From: Micromonospora citrea
GTDB lineage: Bacteria; Actinomycetota; Actinomycetes; Mycobacteriales; Micromonosporaceae
Length of the DNA: 64,000 nt
Reading direction: 5' to 3'
NCBI RefSeq assembly: GCF_900090315.1
Contig: NZ_FMHZ01000002.1
Location: forward strand, 5,054,501 to 5,118,500
Position numbers and translations under genes: made by a program. The number at the start of each line of letters is the position of its first letter. The first letter of the stretch is position 1. The notes under the pieces were generated by a model. That model was not told the origin of the DNA. It ran no database searches and saw only the letters and a list, made by a program, of their open reading frames with translations. Shown in pieces: positions 32,346 through 40,842 of this stretch.

Positions 32346-34493
32346 GTGCGTCGATTCTTGGAGTGGGTGCGGATGCCCGGAAGAGGTGGCCACGGCAAAA
32401 TCACGCTCGCCGCCGTGGCGGTCGTGCTCGCGTGGCTGATCGTCGGGGCGGTCGCCGGGCCGTTCTCCGGCCGGCTCGGCGAGGTCGCGACCAACGACAA
32501 CGCCTCGTTCCTGCCCGCCGACGCCGAGGCGACCCGGGCGCAGGAACTGGCCGGGCGCTTCGTCGACCGGGAGACCACCCCGGCCCTGGTGGTCTACGAG
32601 CGCGCCTCCGGCATCACCGAGGCCGACACCCGACGGGCCGCCGCCGACGCCGCCCGGTTCGCCGAGGTGCCCGGCGTCGTCGGCCCCCTGCCGCCGCCGA
32701 TCCCCAGCGAGGACGGGCAGGCGCTCCAGGTGGTGGTGCCGATCGACGACGCCGGCGGCGAACGGATCGGCACGGTCGTCGAGGAACTGCGCGACATCGC
32801 CGGCGGCGACCGCGACGGGCTCACCGTCGACGTGGCCGGACCCGCCGGCCTGCTCGCCGACCTGATCGAGGTCTTCTCCGCCATCGACGGCACCCTGCTG
32901 GTCGTCACGCTCTGTGTGGTGCTGGTCATCCTGCTCGTCGTCTACCGCAGCCCGATCCTGTGGCTCTTCCCGCTGCTCGCCGCCGGGATGTCCTTCGCGC
33001 TCGCCGCCGTCTTCGTGTACCTGCTCGCCGACGCCGACGTCATCAAGCTCAACGGGCAGGCCCAGGGCATCCTCACCGTGCTCGTCTTCGGCGCGGGCAC
33101 CGACTACGCGCTGCTGCTCGTCGCGCGCTACCGCGAGGAGCTGCACCGGCACGAGCGCCCCTGGGACGCGATGCGCACCGCCTGGAAGGGCGCCGCGCCG
33201 GCGATCGTCGCCTCCGGCGGCACCGTGATCGTCAGCCTGCTCTGCCTGCTGCTGTCCAGCCTCAACTCCAACCGCGCGCTCGGCCCCGTCGCCGCCATCG
33301 GCATCGCCGCCACCCTGCTGGTCATGCTGACCTTCCTGCCCGCCCTGCTGGTGCTGGGCGGGCGGTGGGCGTTCTGGCCGCGCCGGCCCCGGCCCGACCA
33401 GGCCGACCCGCGCGTCGAGCACGGCCTCTGGAGCCGGATCGCCGGCTTCGTCGCCCGCCGGGCCCGGCCCGTCTGGGTGCTCACCACCCTCGCGCTGGCC
33501 GCGCTCGCGCTGGGCGTGACCCAGCTCGGCGCCACCACCCTCGGCCAGACCGACCTGTTCACCGAGCGCACCGACTCCGTCGCCGGCCAGGAGGTCGTCG
33601 CCCGGCACTATCCCGCCGGCACCGGCAGCCCGGCCACCATCTTCACCAGGCAGGAGACCGCGCGGCAGGTCGCCGAGGTCGCCCAGGGCGTGCCGGGGGT
33701 GGCCGCCGTACGGCCGGTCACCGGCGAGCGAACCGGCCCGCCCGACCCGAACGCGCCGCCGAAGGTCGTCGACGGCACGGTGCAACTGGAGGCGACGCTC
33801 GCCGACCCGCCCGACTCCGACGGCGCCGAGCGAGCCATCCGCGACCTGCGGGCGGCGGTGCACGCCGTACCCGGCTCCGACGCCGTGGTCGGCGGCTTCA
33901 CGGCGATCAACGTGGACACGTCCGACGCCTCGACGCGGGACCGGAACGTGATCATCCCGGTCGTGCTGCTGGTGATCGCGATCATCCTGGCCCTGCTGCT
34001 GCGGGCGCTGCTGGCGCCGCTCCTGCTGATCGCGACCGTGCTGCTGAGCTTCGCCGCCACCCTCGGCCTCTGCGCGTTGATCTTCCGGTACGTCTTCGAC
34101 TTCCCCGGCGTGGACGCCTCGTTCCCGCTGTTCGCCTTCGTCTTCCTGGTCGCCCTCGGCATCGACTACAACATCTTCCTGATGAGCCGGGTCCGCGAGG
34201 AGTCCGCCCGGCGGGGCACCCGGGCCGGCGTGCTGACCGGGCTCGCCGTCACCGGCGGCGTGATCACCTCCGCCGGCATCGTGCTCGCCGCGACGTTCTC
34301 CGCGCTCGCCGTACTGCCGTTGGTGGTGCTGGTCGAGCTGGGCGTCGCGGTCGCGGTCGGGGTGCTGCTCGACACCGTCGTCGTCCGCTCGCTGCTGGTG
34401 CCCGCGCTGTCGTACGACATCGGTCCGAAGGTCTGGTGGCCGGGCCGGCTGTCCCGGACGAACGGTGAGCGGGAGGCGCGACATGCTCGCTGA
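32346..34493 (+). CDS. MMPL/RND family transporter
   Basis: About 715 residues with 11-12 helices in the two-fold RND pattern: helix, large extracytoplasmic loop, five helices, then repeated. The conserved proton-relay segments are present twice: GAGTDYALLLVARYREEL and ALGIDYNIFLMSRVREES. MMPL proteins of actinomycetes move lipids or hydrophobic metabolites out across the membrane. GTG 32346 gives the longest form but lacks a ribosome site; ATG 32373 is preceded by GGAG at 32360 and may be the real start. The downstream FAD-protein start overlaps its end. Confidence 0.92.
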   Translation: MRRFLEWVRMPGRGGHGKITLAAVAVVLAWLIVGAVAGPFSGRLGEVATNDNASFLPADAEATRAQELAGRFVDRETTPALVVYERASGITEADTRRAAADAARFAEVPGVVGPLPPPIPSEDGQALQVVVPIDDAGGERIGTVVEELRDIAGGDRDGLTVDVAGPAGLLADLIEVFSAIDGTLLVVTLCVVLVILLVVYRSPILWLFPLLAAGMSFALAAVFVYLLADADVIKLNGQAQGILTVLVFGAGTDYALLLVARYREELHRHERPWDAMRTAWKGAAPAIVASGGTVIVSLLCLLLSSLNSNRALGPVAAIGIAATLLVMLTFLPALLVLGGRWAFWPRRPRPDQADPRVEHGLWSRIAGFVARRARPVWVLTTLALAALALGVTQLGATTLGQTDLFTERTDSVAGQEVVARHYPAGTGSPATIFTRQETARQVAEVAQGVPGVAAVRPVTGERTGPPDPNAPPKVVDGTVQLEATLADPPDSDGAERAIRDLRAAVHAVPGSDAVVGGFTAINVDTSDASTRDRNVIIPVVLLVIAIILALLLRALLAPLLLIATVLLSFAATLGLCALIFRYVFDFPGVDASFPLFAFVFLVALGIDYNIFLMSRVREESARRGTRAGVLTGLAVTGGVITSAGIVLAATFSALAVLPLVVLVELGVAVAVGVLLDTVVVRSLLVPALSYDIGPKVWWPGRLSRTNGEREARHAR

Positions 34494-35724
34494 GACCGAC
34501 GTGGTCGTGGTCGGTGGCGGCCTGGCCGGCCTGGCGGCGGCCCGGCGGCTGCACCGCGCCGGGGTGCCGTGGCGGCTGCTGGAGGCCGGCGGCCGGCTCG
34601 GCGGCCGGGTCGCCACCGACGCGGTCGACGGATACCTGCTGGACCGGGGCTTCCAGGTGCTCAACACCGCCTACCCCCGGCTCGGCACCCTGCTCGACGT
34701 CGACCGGCTGCGGCTGGGCCACTTCACCGCCGGCGTGCTGGTGCGCAGGGGCGACCGCCTCGACCGCCTGGTCAACCCGCTGCGCGAGCCCACCGGCGCG
34801 CCCGGCACCGCGCTGGCCGGCGTCGGCTCGCTGCTCGACCGGCTGCGCTTCGCCGCCCTCGCCACCGGCTGCGCCACCCTGCCGAAGGCGCGGCTGCTCG
34901 CCGCGCCGGAGACCACCACCCAGACCGCCCTGCGCCGCGCCGGCCTCTCCGACGCGATCATCGAGGAGTTGCTGCGGCCGTTCCTCTCCGGCGTCTTCGT
35001 CGAACGGGAGCTGGAGACCTCCAGTCACGTGCTGGCGATGGTGCTGCGGTCGTTCGCCCGCGGCCGGATCGGCCTGCCCGCCGAGGGGATGGCCGCACTG
35101 CCCCGCGCCGTCGCCGAGCCGCTCCCGGCCGAACTGATCGACCTGGACAGCCCTGTCTCGGCGGTGTCGCCCGGCCGGGTCCGCACCCAGGCCGGCGACA
35201 TCCGCTGCCGCGCCGTCGTGGTCGCCGTCGACCCGCCGGCGGCGACCGCGCTGCTGCCGACCCTGCCGGCGGTACGCACCCACAGCTACACGACGTACTA
35301 CCACAGCGCGCCGGAGGCGCCGCTCGACGAGCCGATCCTGCTGGTCGACGGCGACCGGCGGGAGATCCTCGCCAACACCGTGGTGGTCAGCCGGGCCGCG
35401 CCCACGTACGCGCCGGCCGGGCGGCACCTGGTCGCCACCTCCGTCGTCGGCCCGTCGGCCCCGCCCGAGCCCACGGTGCGGGCGGAGCTGACCCGGCTCT
35501 ACGGACGGTCCACGGCGGACTGGACCCACCTGACCACGGTGTCGATTCCCGACGCGCTGCCCGCCGCGCCGCCGCCGCAGGGACGGCTGCGCAAGCCGGT
35601 GGCGCTGGGGGAGGGCCTCTTCGTGGCCGGCGACCACCGCGACAGCCCATCCATCCAGGGCGCGCTGGCCAGCGGCTGGCGCGCCGCCGGGGCGGTCCTG
35701 TCGGCGCTGCGTACCGGCTCCTGA
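34483..35724 (+). CDS. NAD(P)/FAD-dependent oxidoreductase, amine-oxidase/phytoene-desaturase fold
   Basis: 413 residues from ATG 34483, which has GGGAGG 6 nt upstream and overlaps the MMPL gene by 11 nt. The N-terminal Rossmann motif VVVVGGGLAGLAAARRL with GGRLGGR binds FAD. The C-terminal VAGDHRDSPSIQGALASGWRAAG is the second FAD-contact block of the flavin amine oxidase family. It might act on an isoprenoid or polyamine; the substrate is not apparent. Coupling to an MMPL exporter hints at a shared lipid pathway (inference). Confidence 0.88.
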   Translation: MLAETDVVVVGGGLAGLAAARRLHRAGVPWRLLEAGGRLGGRVATDAVDGYLLDRGFQVLNTAYPRLGTLLDVDRLRLGHFTAGVLVRRGDRLDRLVNPLREPTGAPGTALAGVGSLLDRLRFAALATGCATLPKARLLAAPETTTQTALRRAGLSDAIIEELLRPFLSGVFVERELETSSHVLAMVLRSFARGRIGLPAEGMAALPRAVAEPLPAELIDLDSPVSAVSPGRVRTQAGDIRCRAVVVAVDPPAATALLPTLPAVRTHSYTTYYHSAPEAPLDEPILLVDGDRREILANTVVVSRAAPTYAPAGRHLVATSVVGPSAPPEPTVRAELTRLYGRSTADWTHLTTVSIPDALPAAPPPQGRLRKPVALGEGLFVAGDHRDSPSIQGALASGWRAAGAVLSALRTGS

Positions 35725-35882
35725 CGGCGGCGACCGGACGGGTGCGGGCCGACGCGGGCCGGCTGCTCGCTGTTATCCTCGCGTTGCCCATCGTGCTGCC
35801 GCGCCGACGACGCCGATGAGCGACGGTGCCGGTTCGTGCTGGCCGGTGATCCACCGGGCGGGATAAGATCCGGCGCGGTGCC

Positions 35883-35956
35883 GGGGCGGTAGCTCAGCCG
35901 GTTAGAGCAGGGGACTCATAATCCCTCGGTCGCGGGTTCGAGTCCCGCCCGCCCCA
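35883..35956 (+). tRNA. tRNA-Met (anticodon CAT)
   Basis: 74 nt. Acceptor GGGGCGG (35883-35889) pairs with CCGCCCC (35949-35955), discriminator A35956. Loop CTCATAA has CAT at 35917-35919 on a GGGGA/TCCCT stem; T-arm GCGGG-TTCGAGT-CCCGC. CCA not encoded. TAAGAT at 35864-35869 is a likely -10. Elongator Met is likeliest, but a tRNA-Ile with lysidine-modified CAT cannot be excluded. A degraded copy of its 3' half lies at 37761-37796. Confidence 0.93.
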
Positions 35957-36077
35957 CCTTCTTGATCTTCCATGCGAATGAGTTGGCCGCGGTGCGTCGT
36001 GGCGCTCTGCGTGGCTGCCCGACGCGGGACTGTGGCCGGCCACGGATCCGCCGCCCGAATGTACTAGCGTCGAGGGA

Positions 36078-36470
36078 ATGAGGAATCGCGCCGCCCGGTA
36101 CGAGCCACTGACGGTGGCGCGCCTAGGGGCTCTGCTCGTCGGATCAGACGAGCCGCGACGGTGGCGGTTGGTGGCGGAGTTCCTTGAGGAGTACCGCTGG
36201 GAACCAGCCGAGATGCGCGCCGGTCTACTGGACCAGGAACCAACGTCTACCGGCGACGAGCGCTGGGACGTATTCCTCGCGGCACTGACGGAACACCTGG
36301 CAGCCAAGGACGGGCGGGGTGCGCCGGCGTGGGTCGAGGCCCGGTCGCTCCGGCGGTTCTGGTTCCCCTTCAACACCCGTGCCGCCCGTGTCGACGCGGT
36401 GGTACACGCGCCAGCAGCGTTCCGTCGTCGGGGCGTGTACGTGTCGGTGCAGGAGTTGAATGTCGCGTGA
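36078..36470 (+). CDS. Hypothetical protein, partner of the nucleotidyltransferase-like gene
   Basis: 130 residues, soluble, alpha-rich, Arg- and Trp-rich (RRWRLVAEFLEEYRWEP; SLRRFWFPFN). I recognise it only as the usual upstream partner of DUF6036-type nucleotidyltransferase-fold genes in actinomycetes, a pairing suspected to be a toxin-antitoxin or defence module. TACTAG at 36062-36067 lies 10 nt before ATG 36078, so the message may be leaderless. Its stop overlaps the next start (GTGA). Codon use is less G+C-rich at third positions than in the flanking genes, suggesting transfer together with its partner. Confidence 0.75.
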   Translation: MRNRAARYEPLTVARLGALLVGSDEPRRWRLVAEFLEEYRWEPAEMRAGLLDQEPTSTGDERWDVFLAALTEHLAAKDGRGAPAWVEARSLRRFWFPFNTRAARVDAVVHAPAAFRRRGVYVSVQELNVA

Positions 36471-36997
36471 GCATCAATGATCCATTGCTGGACCGCTCGG
36501 CGATCGAGGATGCCTTCCGCCGCCTCGGGGACCGGCTGGCGAGGCGAGGTGTGGTCGCAGACCTCTACATCTTCGGTGGGGCGGCGATGGCTCTGGCCTA
36601 CGACGCCCGACGGGCTACTCGGGACATCGGGGCGGTGTTCCAACCGCATGGCATCGTGCTCGACGAGGCTCGTGCGGTAGCGGACGAACTCGGCCTGCCG
36701 CACTGGTGGCTCAACGAGCAGGCGAGTGCTTATGTCGCTCCGGGAGGCGATGCGACGGCTCCGCGCGTCTTCGACCACCCCGGCCTGCGGGTGGCGGCGG
36801 CGTCTCCGGAGCATCTGCTGACCATGAAGGTCCTTGCCGCACGGCGGCGGGACGCCGAGGACATCCGCTTCCTGGTCGACCACCTCGGGTTGACCAGCGC
36901 GGAGCAGGTCCTCGCCCTGTGTGCGGAAGTCTTCCCGGAGGAGGAGGTCCCAGGCCGGGCGAGACTCGTGCTCGACGACGTCTTTGACGACTCGTAG
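36467..36997 (+). CDS. DUF6036-like nucleotidyltransferase-fold protein
   Basis: 176 residues from GTG 36467, coupled to the upstream gene. The segment YIFGGAAMALAYDARRATRD is the GG...R-T-x-D motif of minimal nucleotidyltransferases related to AbiEii. In active members the motif continues D-x-D; here it reads TRDIGAVF, so the second Asp is Gly and catalysis may be lost. The C-terminal half has KVLAARRRDAEDIRFLVDHLG, the usual helical finish. It probably forms a two-gene toxin-antitoxin-like module with its partner. It lies between tRNA-Met and a partial tRNA copy, in keeping with a small acquired segment. Confidence 0.75.
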   Translation: MSINDPLLDRSAIEDAFRRLGDRLARRGVVADLYIFGGAAMALAYDARRATRDIGAVFQPHGIVLDEARAVADELGLPHWWLNEQASAYVAPGGDATAPRVFDHPGLRVAAASPEHLLTMKVLAARRRDAEDIRFLVDHLGLTSAEQVLALCAEVFPEEEVPGRARLVLDDVFDDS

Positions 36998-37273
36998 ACC
37001 CGTCATCGGGCTCTCAACGCGGTAGGAAAACTGTGCAAACGCAGCGGCAGCGGCTCACCGGCGATCGTGGCGGTGTGGTTCGTGCGGTGGCACCTCGGCC
37101 CACCACGGAAACGCCCCGGTCACGCATGGTGCCGGCGATTTGGACGCACCGCGTGAGGGTCCGGACCGACTCCGTCAGTCCGCACCGGGTCCGCGGCAGC
37201 ACGGTTCGCTGCCTGGTCGAGACGGTACAAGCGGGCGGCCAGTGGGCTGGTGGACCGGGCCTACCATGAGCCG

Positions 37274-37630
37274 ATGATCGAGCAACGACGGCGACGCGTT
37301 CCTGTGCCGGTTGCCGCCGCCTCGGTGATTCTGGTCGTGGCGGCCGCGCTCGCGGTGGCGATGATGTCTTCAGGTGGTCCGTCCATTGCCACCGGGTTGA
37401 TAGGGGTGCTTCTTCTCCTGGCGTTGGCCTACGGCCTGTGGCGTGGTAGCGGGCGGGCCCGGTTCTGGACAACCGTTCTCGCGACCGTCGGCGTTGTGCA
37501 CGGCGTCGTCACGATCAGGGCTGACACGTTCGGGCTGTTGCAGATCGTTGGTGCGTCAGTCCTGGTCGGCCTGTTGCTGGTGCCCGCATCGTCCCGGCGG
37601 TGGTTTGACGGCTTGCCGGCGGGGGAGTAG
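37274..37630 (+). CDS. Small four-helix membrane protein, unknown
   Basis: 118 residues from ATG 37274 (an in-frame GTG at 37250 is possible; neither has a clear ribosome site). Basic head IEQRRRRVP, then hydrophobic segments near residues 11-33, 39-57, 66-82 and 87-105. No family recognised. It lies inside the less G+C-rich patch. The 276 nt before it (36998-37273) contain no gene that I can support. Confidence 0.6.
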   Translation: MIEQRRRRVPVPVAAASVILVVAAALAVAMMSSGGPSIATGLIGVLLLLALAYGLWRGSGRARFWTTVLATVGVVHGVVTIRADTFGLLQIVGASVLVGLLLVPASSRRWFDGLPAGE

Positions 37631-37760
37631 CGCCCGCCGCCAGTTGGGCGTGCGGTCGGCCTCTGGTCCACAAGAGGTCGACGGACGGTGGGGGAGCGGT
37701 GTGCGGTGTCGAGAGACGTTTCCGCTGCCGGGACCCCGTTCGCGCAGGTCGTCCGGGTTG

Positions 37761-37796
37761 ATCCCCGGGTTGCGGGTACGAGTCCCGCCCCGCCCA
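37761..37796 (+). other. Partial copy of the tRNA-Met 3' half (possible att site)
   Basis: Aligned without gaps to 35921-35956, 30 of 36 bases match, from the anticodon loop to the discriminator, including CGAGTCCCGCCC. No matching 5' half or acceptor strand is upstream, so it is not a functional tRNA. With the intact gene 1.8 kb away in the same orientation, the pair looks like the two ends of an integrated and decayed element. No integrase remains. The rest of 37631-37929 holds no gene. Confidence 0.55.
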
Positions 37797-37929
37797 TCGT
37801 GGCCGCTCACGTATGAAGGCCGCCGCTCGCCTGTCGACCGGCGTTCGAGGCCGAGGTTCTGGTGAACCTGCGGGCGAGGTGTGCGAAGGCGTCGGTCAGT
37901 TGGGCGGGACCGACGACTTCCGAGGTGCC

Positions 37930-38292
37930 CTAGCCGGCGGCTTTCCTCAAGTCGGAGACGATGTTCACACTGTTGCCTTCGGTGTCCATGAACGTCGCGA
38001 AGACCATGGCGATGGCCGGGATCTCAGTACGATGAACGATCGTTCTTCCGCCGGCCTCCGTGATCTTCCGGAGGGCTTCGTCGAGGTCGTCGACGCGGAT
38101 CACCAGTCGAGGATGGTGCAGTTCCTCGGTGCGCTGCGCGATCTCGCCGTTGATGGCGCCTGGCTGCGCCACGTTCGCGTACGCCGCATCCCGGCTCCAG
38201 CCGAAGGCCTCCTTGTAGAAGCTCCAGGCTCGCTCGACGTCGTCCGCTGGGAGTTGAAACCAGGTCACCATGTTGGACGGAATCTCGGTCAC
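37930..38292 (-). CDS. VOC family (glyoxalase/bleomycin-resistance fold) protein
   Basis: 120 residues from GTG 38292 with AGGAGG upstream (an open frame continues further 5' without coding character). The betaalphabetabetabeta pattern is seen: MVTWFQLPADDVERAWSFYKEAFGW at the start and ATFMDTEGNSVNIVSDL at the end. The metal-site His and Glu are only partly conserved (ELHHPRLVIRVDDLDEA; Glu of DTEGN). Members bind or modify small molecules; no substrate can be assigned. Single gene, in the opposite direction to its neighbours. Confidence 0.88.
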   Translation of the reverse strand: MTEIPSNMVTWFQLPADDVERAWSFYKEAFGWSRDAAYANVAQPGAINGEIAQRTEELHHPRLVIRVDDLDEALRKITEAGGRTIVHRTEIPAIAMVFATFMDTEGNSVNIVSDLRKAAG

Positions 38293-38559
38293 TCGATCCT
38301 CCTGTTTTGTGCTCGCGACCTTCGGCAGACCCGACCGGCGGCGACACATGCAGACGTAGCTAGTCGAAGTGCGCCGGAGATTACCGGCGGGGTCCGACAG
38401 GCGGCCGCCAGACAAGGCCCTCTGGTCTCCCAGCCTGATGCCAACGGCCGCCCCGCCAGCGCGGAATGCCTGGCCAGTTGGTCTGCCTATGCCCACGGCA
38501 CTGCGCGGGTCCGGGCGTCGGTACCCGACGACTTCCGCAACCGTCGGAAGTCCTGCTGC

Positions 38560-39714
38560 TCAGTGCGCCCGGGCGGCCAGGTCCCAGACCCTGACCGTCC
38601 GGTCGTCGCCTGCGCTCACGGCCACGGGACGGCCGCGCAGGGTGCCGGTCACCACCTTGCGCACCGAATCGCGATGGCCGGTCAGCGGAGCGCCGAGCGC
38701 CCGCCCGTCGGACAGGTCCCAGACGCGCACGCTTCCGTCGGCTCCGCCGGTGACGACGACCGGGCGGTCATCGACGACGGCGGTCGCCAACGCGGTGATC
38801 GAACCCTCGTGCCCGACGAACGGGTCCCGGACCGGCTCGATCTCCTCGTCCGGCTCATCGAGGTCGTCAGGCAGGCCCGCCCGGGCCCGCGTCAGCCCCT
38901 CGCGGGCAGGCTCACCATCCGTGCCGGCGGGGCGGGGCGACGGGAGCGTCCAGACCAGGACGCTCCCGGAATCCGTCAGTGCCACGACCGCCAAGCCGCC
39001 GCCCTGCCGGGCGAGGGCGACGGCACGGATCCGCTCGTCGTCGGCGTCCTCGTCGTAGTCGTCGATGTCCTCGTCCTCGTCGACGTGTTCGTCCCCGCCG
39101 TCGGTGTACAGCGAGGCCCATCGCTCGCGCGAATCCACGTCCCACAGCGTGACGTCCTCGCGAGTGCCGGCCACGACCAGCGAGCGGCCCTCGAAACTGC
39201 CCGTGCCGAGGGCGTCCACGGTGGACTCGGGCAGCTCGACAGGGGACGGCCCCCCGAGCGGCTCCCACATCGTGATGCCGTCCCGGTGCACTCCGCTGCA
39301 CGAAACGAACCGCGCCGGACCGTCCCCACCGCCCAGGGCCGCAACGGCCGCGACGTAGGGGGCGTCGAAGGACGTCCCGCTGATCAGCTCGCCGGCGCCG
39401 ACATCCCAGAACGCGACGCCCTGCTCGTCGCCGCCGGCCGCCAACACCACCCGCCCGTCGGAGACGGCCAACGCCAACGAGTCCAACTCGTTCCCGGCGT
39501 CCGGATATTGCGCCGCCTGCGGATCCGCGGCGCAGGCGAACGGCAACACCAGGTTGCGCCAGACGTTCCGCGCCGGCTCCCAGACCCACACCCCGTCGCG
39601 GCCCCAACGGGACACGCCGACCACGGTCAGCGCGCCATCCACCTCGACCGCCGCGATGTCCCCGATTCCACCACCGGGCATCTCATCACTGACAAACAGG
39701 GCTGAATTGATCAT
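38560..39714 (-). CDS. WD40-repeat protein
   Basis: 384 residues, no signal peptide. At least five WD-type blades are visible, the clearest at the C-terminus: VVVTGGADGSVRVWDLSDGR, SVRKVVTGTLRGRPVAVSAG and DDRTVRVWDLAARAH. An acidic loop rich in Asp/Glu (EHVDEDEDIDDYDEDADDER) interrupts the middle. Probably a cytosolic scaffold of the kind common in actinomycete genomes; no partner is apparent. The 268 nt between its stop and the VOC gene start contain nothing obvious. Confidence 0.88.
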   Translation of the reverse strand: MINSALFVSDEMPGGGIGDIAAVEVDGALTVVGVSRWGRDGVWVWEPARNVWRNLVLPFACAADPQAAQYPDAGNELDSLALAVSDGRVVLAAGGDEQGVAFWDVGAGELISGTSFDAPYVAAVAALGGGDGPARFVSCSGVHRDGITMWEPLGGPSPVELPESTVDALGTGSFEGRSLVVAGTREDVTLWDVDSRERWASLYTDGGDEHVDEDEDIDDYDEDADDERIRAVALARQGGGLAVVALTDSGSVLVWTLPSPRPAGTDGEPAREGLTRARAGLPDDLDEPDEEIEPVRDPFVGHEGSITALATAVVDDRPVVVTGGADGSVRVWDLSDGRALGAPLTGHRDSVRKVVTGTLRGRPVAVSAGDDRTVRVWDLAARAH

Positions 39715-39870
39715 CGTGAGAATCTAGCGCGTTCAGTGTGCTCTTCGGGGGGCACCTACCGGGCCGGCGTCCGGCGCCGATGCTCCGGGAGCACGTGCGG
39801 CACCCGCGACAAGATGGCTCGACATCAGTCCGGCGCACAGCCCGAACGCCCGGCGGCGCGTGGCGGACCG

Positions 39871-40842
39871 TCAGTCGGCGGAGGGCGCGGCGCGCCCGCT
39901 CCGACCGGACCGGGCACGCGGGCGGCTCTGGGCGAGCGTTAGCGCGCGCCGGTTCAGCGACTCGACGCGCCCGGTCAACTCGCGTACCCCGGCCTCGTCG
40001 GCACCGTCGACGGCGGCGAGGCGGTCGAGCACGGCGGTGTAGTCGGTGGTCAGTTTCAGGTAGTTCCGGGCGAACTTCGAATCGCTGCCGCCGCGGCGGG
40101 CCGCGTGGGCGTACCGCTGGTCCAGGTCGATGATCTGCTGGGCCAGGACGGCGGCGGCGGCGCCCAGCGCGCTGCGGGCGTCGGCGTGCTCGTCGCGCCG
40201 GTGGCGCCGGGCGGCGGCGAGCCGGCCGGCGCGGCGCCCGCCGACCCAGAGCGTGGCCGCGCCGGCGACGACGGCCAGGACCGCCGCGGCCGCGAGCATG
40301 AACCGGGGCAGCGACGGGCTGATCGTACGGGCGCCGTCGGGCACGGTGCCGGCCTTCACCAGCAGGTCGTAGTTGACGGTGACGACCTTCAGCGCCTCCA
40401 GGGGACGGTCGGCGAAGATGTCGACGCCCCGACTGACGGTCGTCTCCGCGACCACGGCCCGGCCGAAGTTGTCGTCGTCGCGGTCGGGGAGCAGCGCGCA
40501 GCCGTAGGTGTCGTACTCGTCGTTGTCGCGGCTCATCACCAGCACGAGGGTTCCGTCGGCGGCGTGCTCGACCTGGCGGCAGGCGTCCCGCAGGTCGGCG
40601 CCCGGCTCCAGCAGGACCACGACCAGCCGGCGGTTGCCGATGATCCGCTGCGCGGCGGCCCGGTCCAGGTCGACGCCGGGCGCCACGTACACAGACGAGG
40701 TGCGGACCTCGCGGGCGATCGGGCCGTCCAGCGCCCCGCCGGTCCACAGCGCCCAGCCGGCCAGGACCGTGCAGGCCAGGACCGCGAGGCCGAAGGGCGT
40801 GCCGACCAGGCCACCGAGCCATCGACGTACGGACGGTGTCAC
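39871..40842 (-). CDS. Membrane protein with coiled-coil tail, third gene of unknown operon
   Basis: 323 residues from GTG 40842, overlapping the previous stop (GTGA). A membrane segment at about 12-31 is followed by an extracytoplasmic domain of ~140 residues that contains two Cys. A second helix (FMLAAAAVLAVVAGAATLWVGG, about 190-211) follows, then a long basic helical cytoplasmic tail (SALGAAAAVLAQQIIDLDQRYAHAA...). No known domain. Its architecture resembles that of the gene before it, so the two probably form a complex across the membrane. Confidence 0.75.
   Translation of the reverse strand: MTPSVRRWLGGLVGTPFGLAVLACTVLAGWALWTGGALDGPIAREVRTSSVYVAPGVDLDRAAAQRIIGNRRLVVVLLEPGADLRDACRQVEHAADGTLVLVMSRDNDEYDTYGCALLPDRDDDNFGRAVVAETTVSRGVDIFADRPLEALKVVTVNYDLLVKAGTVPDGARTISPSLPRFMLAAAAVLAVVAGAATLWVGGRRAGRLAAARRHRRDEHADARSALGAAAAVLAQQIIDLDQRYAHAARRGGSDSKFARNYLKLTTDYTAVLDRLAAVDGADEAGVRELTGRVESLNRRALTLAQSRPRARSGRSGRAAPSAD

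Noticed and set aside
37761..37796. A functional second tRNA
   Set aside because: The 3' half is present but no 5' acceptor strand or D-arm can be found upstream, and the T-loop begins TA instead of TT.
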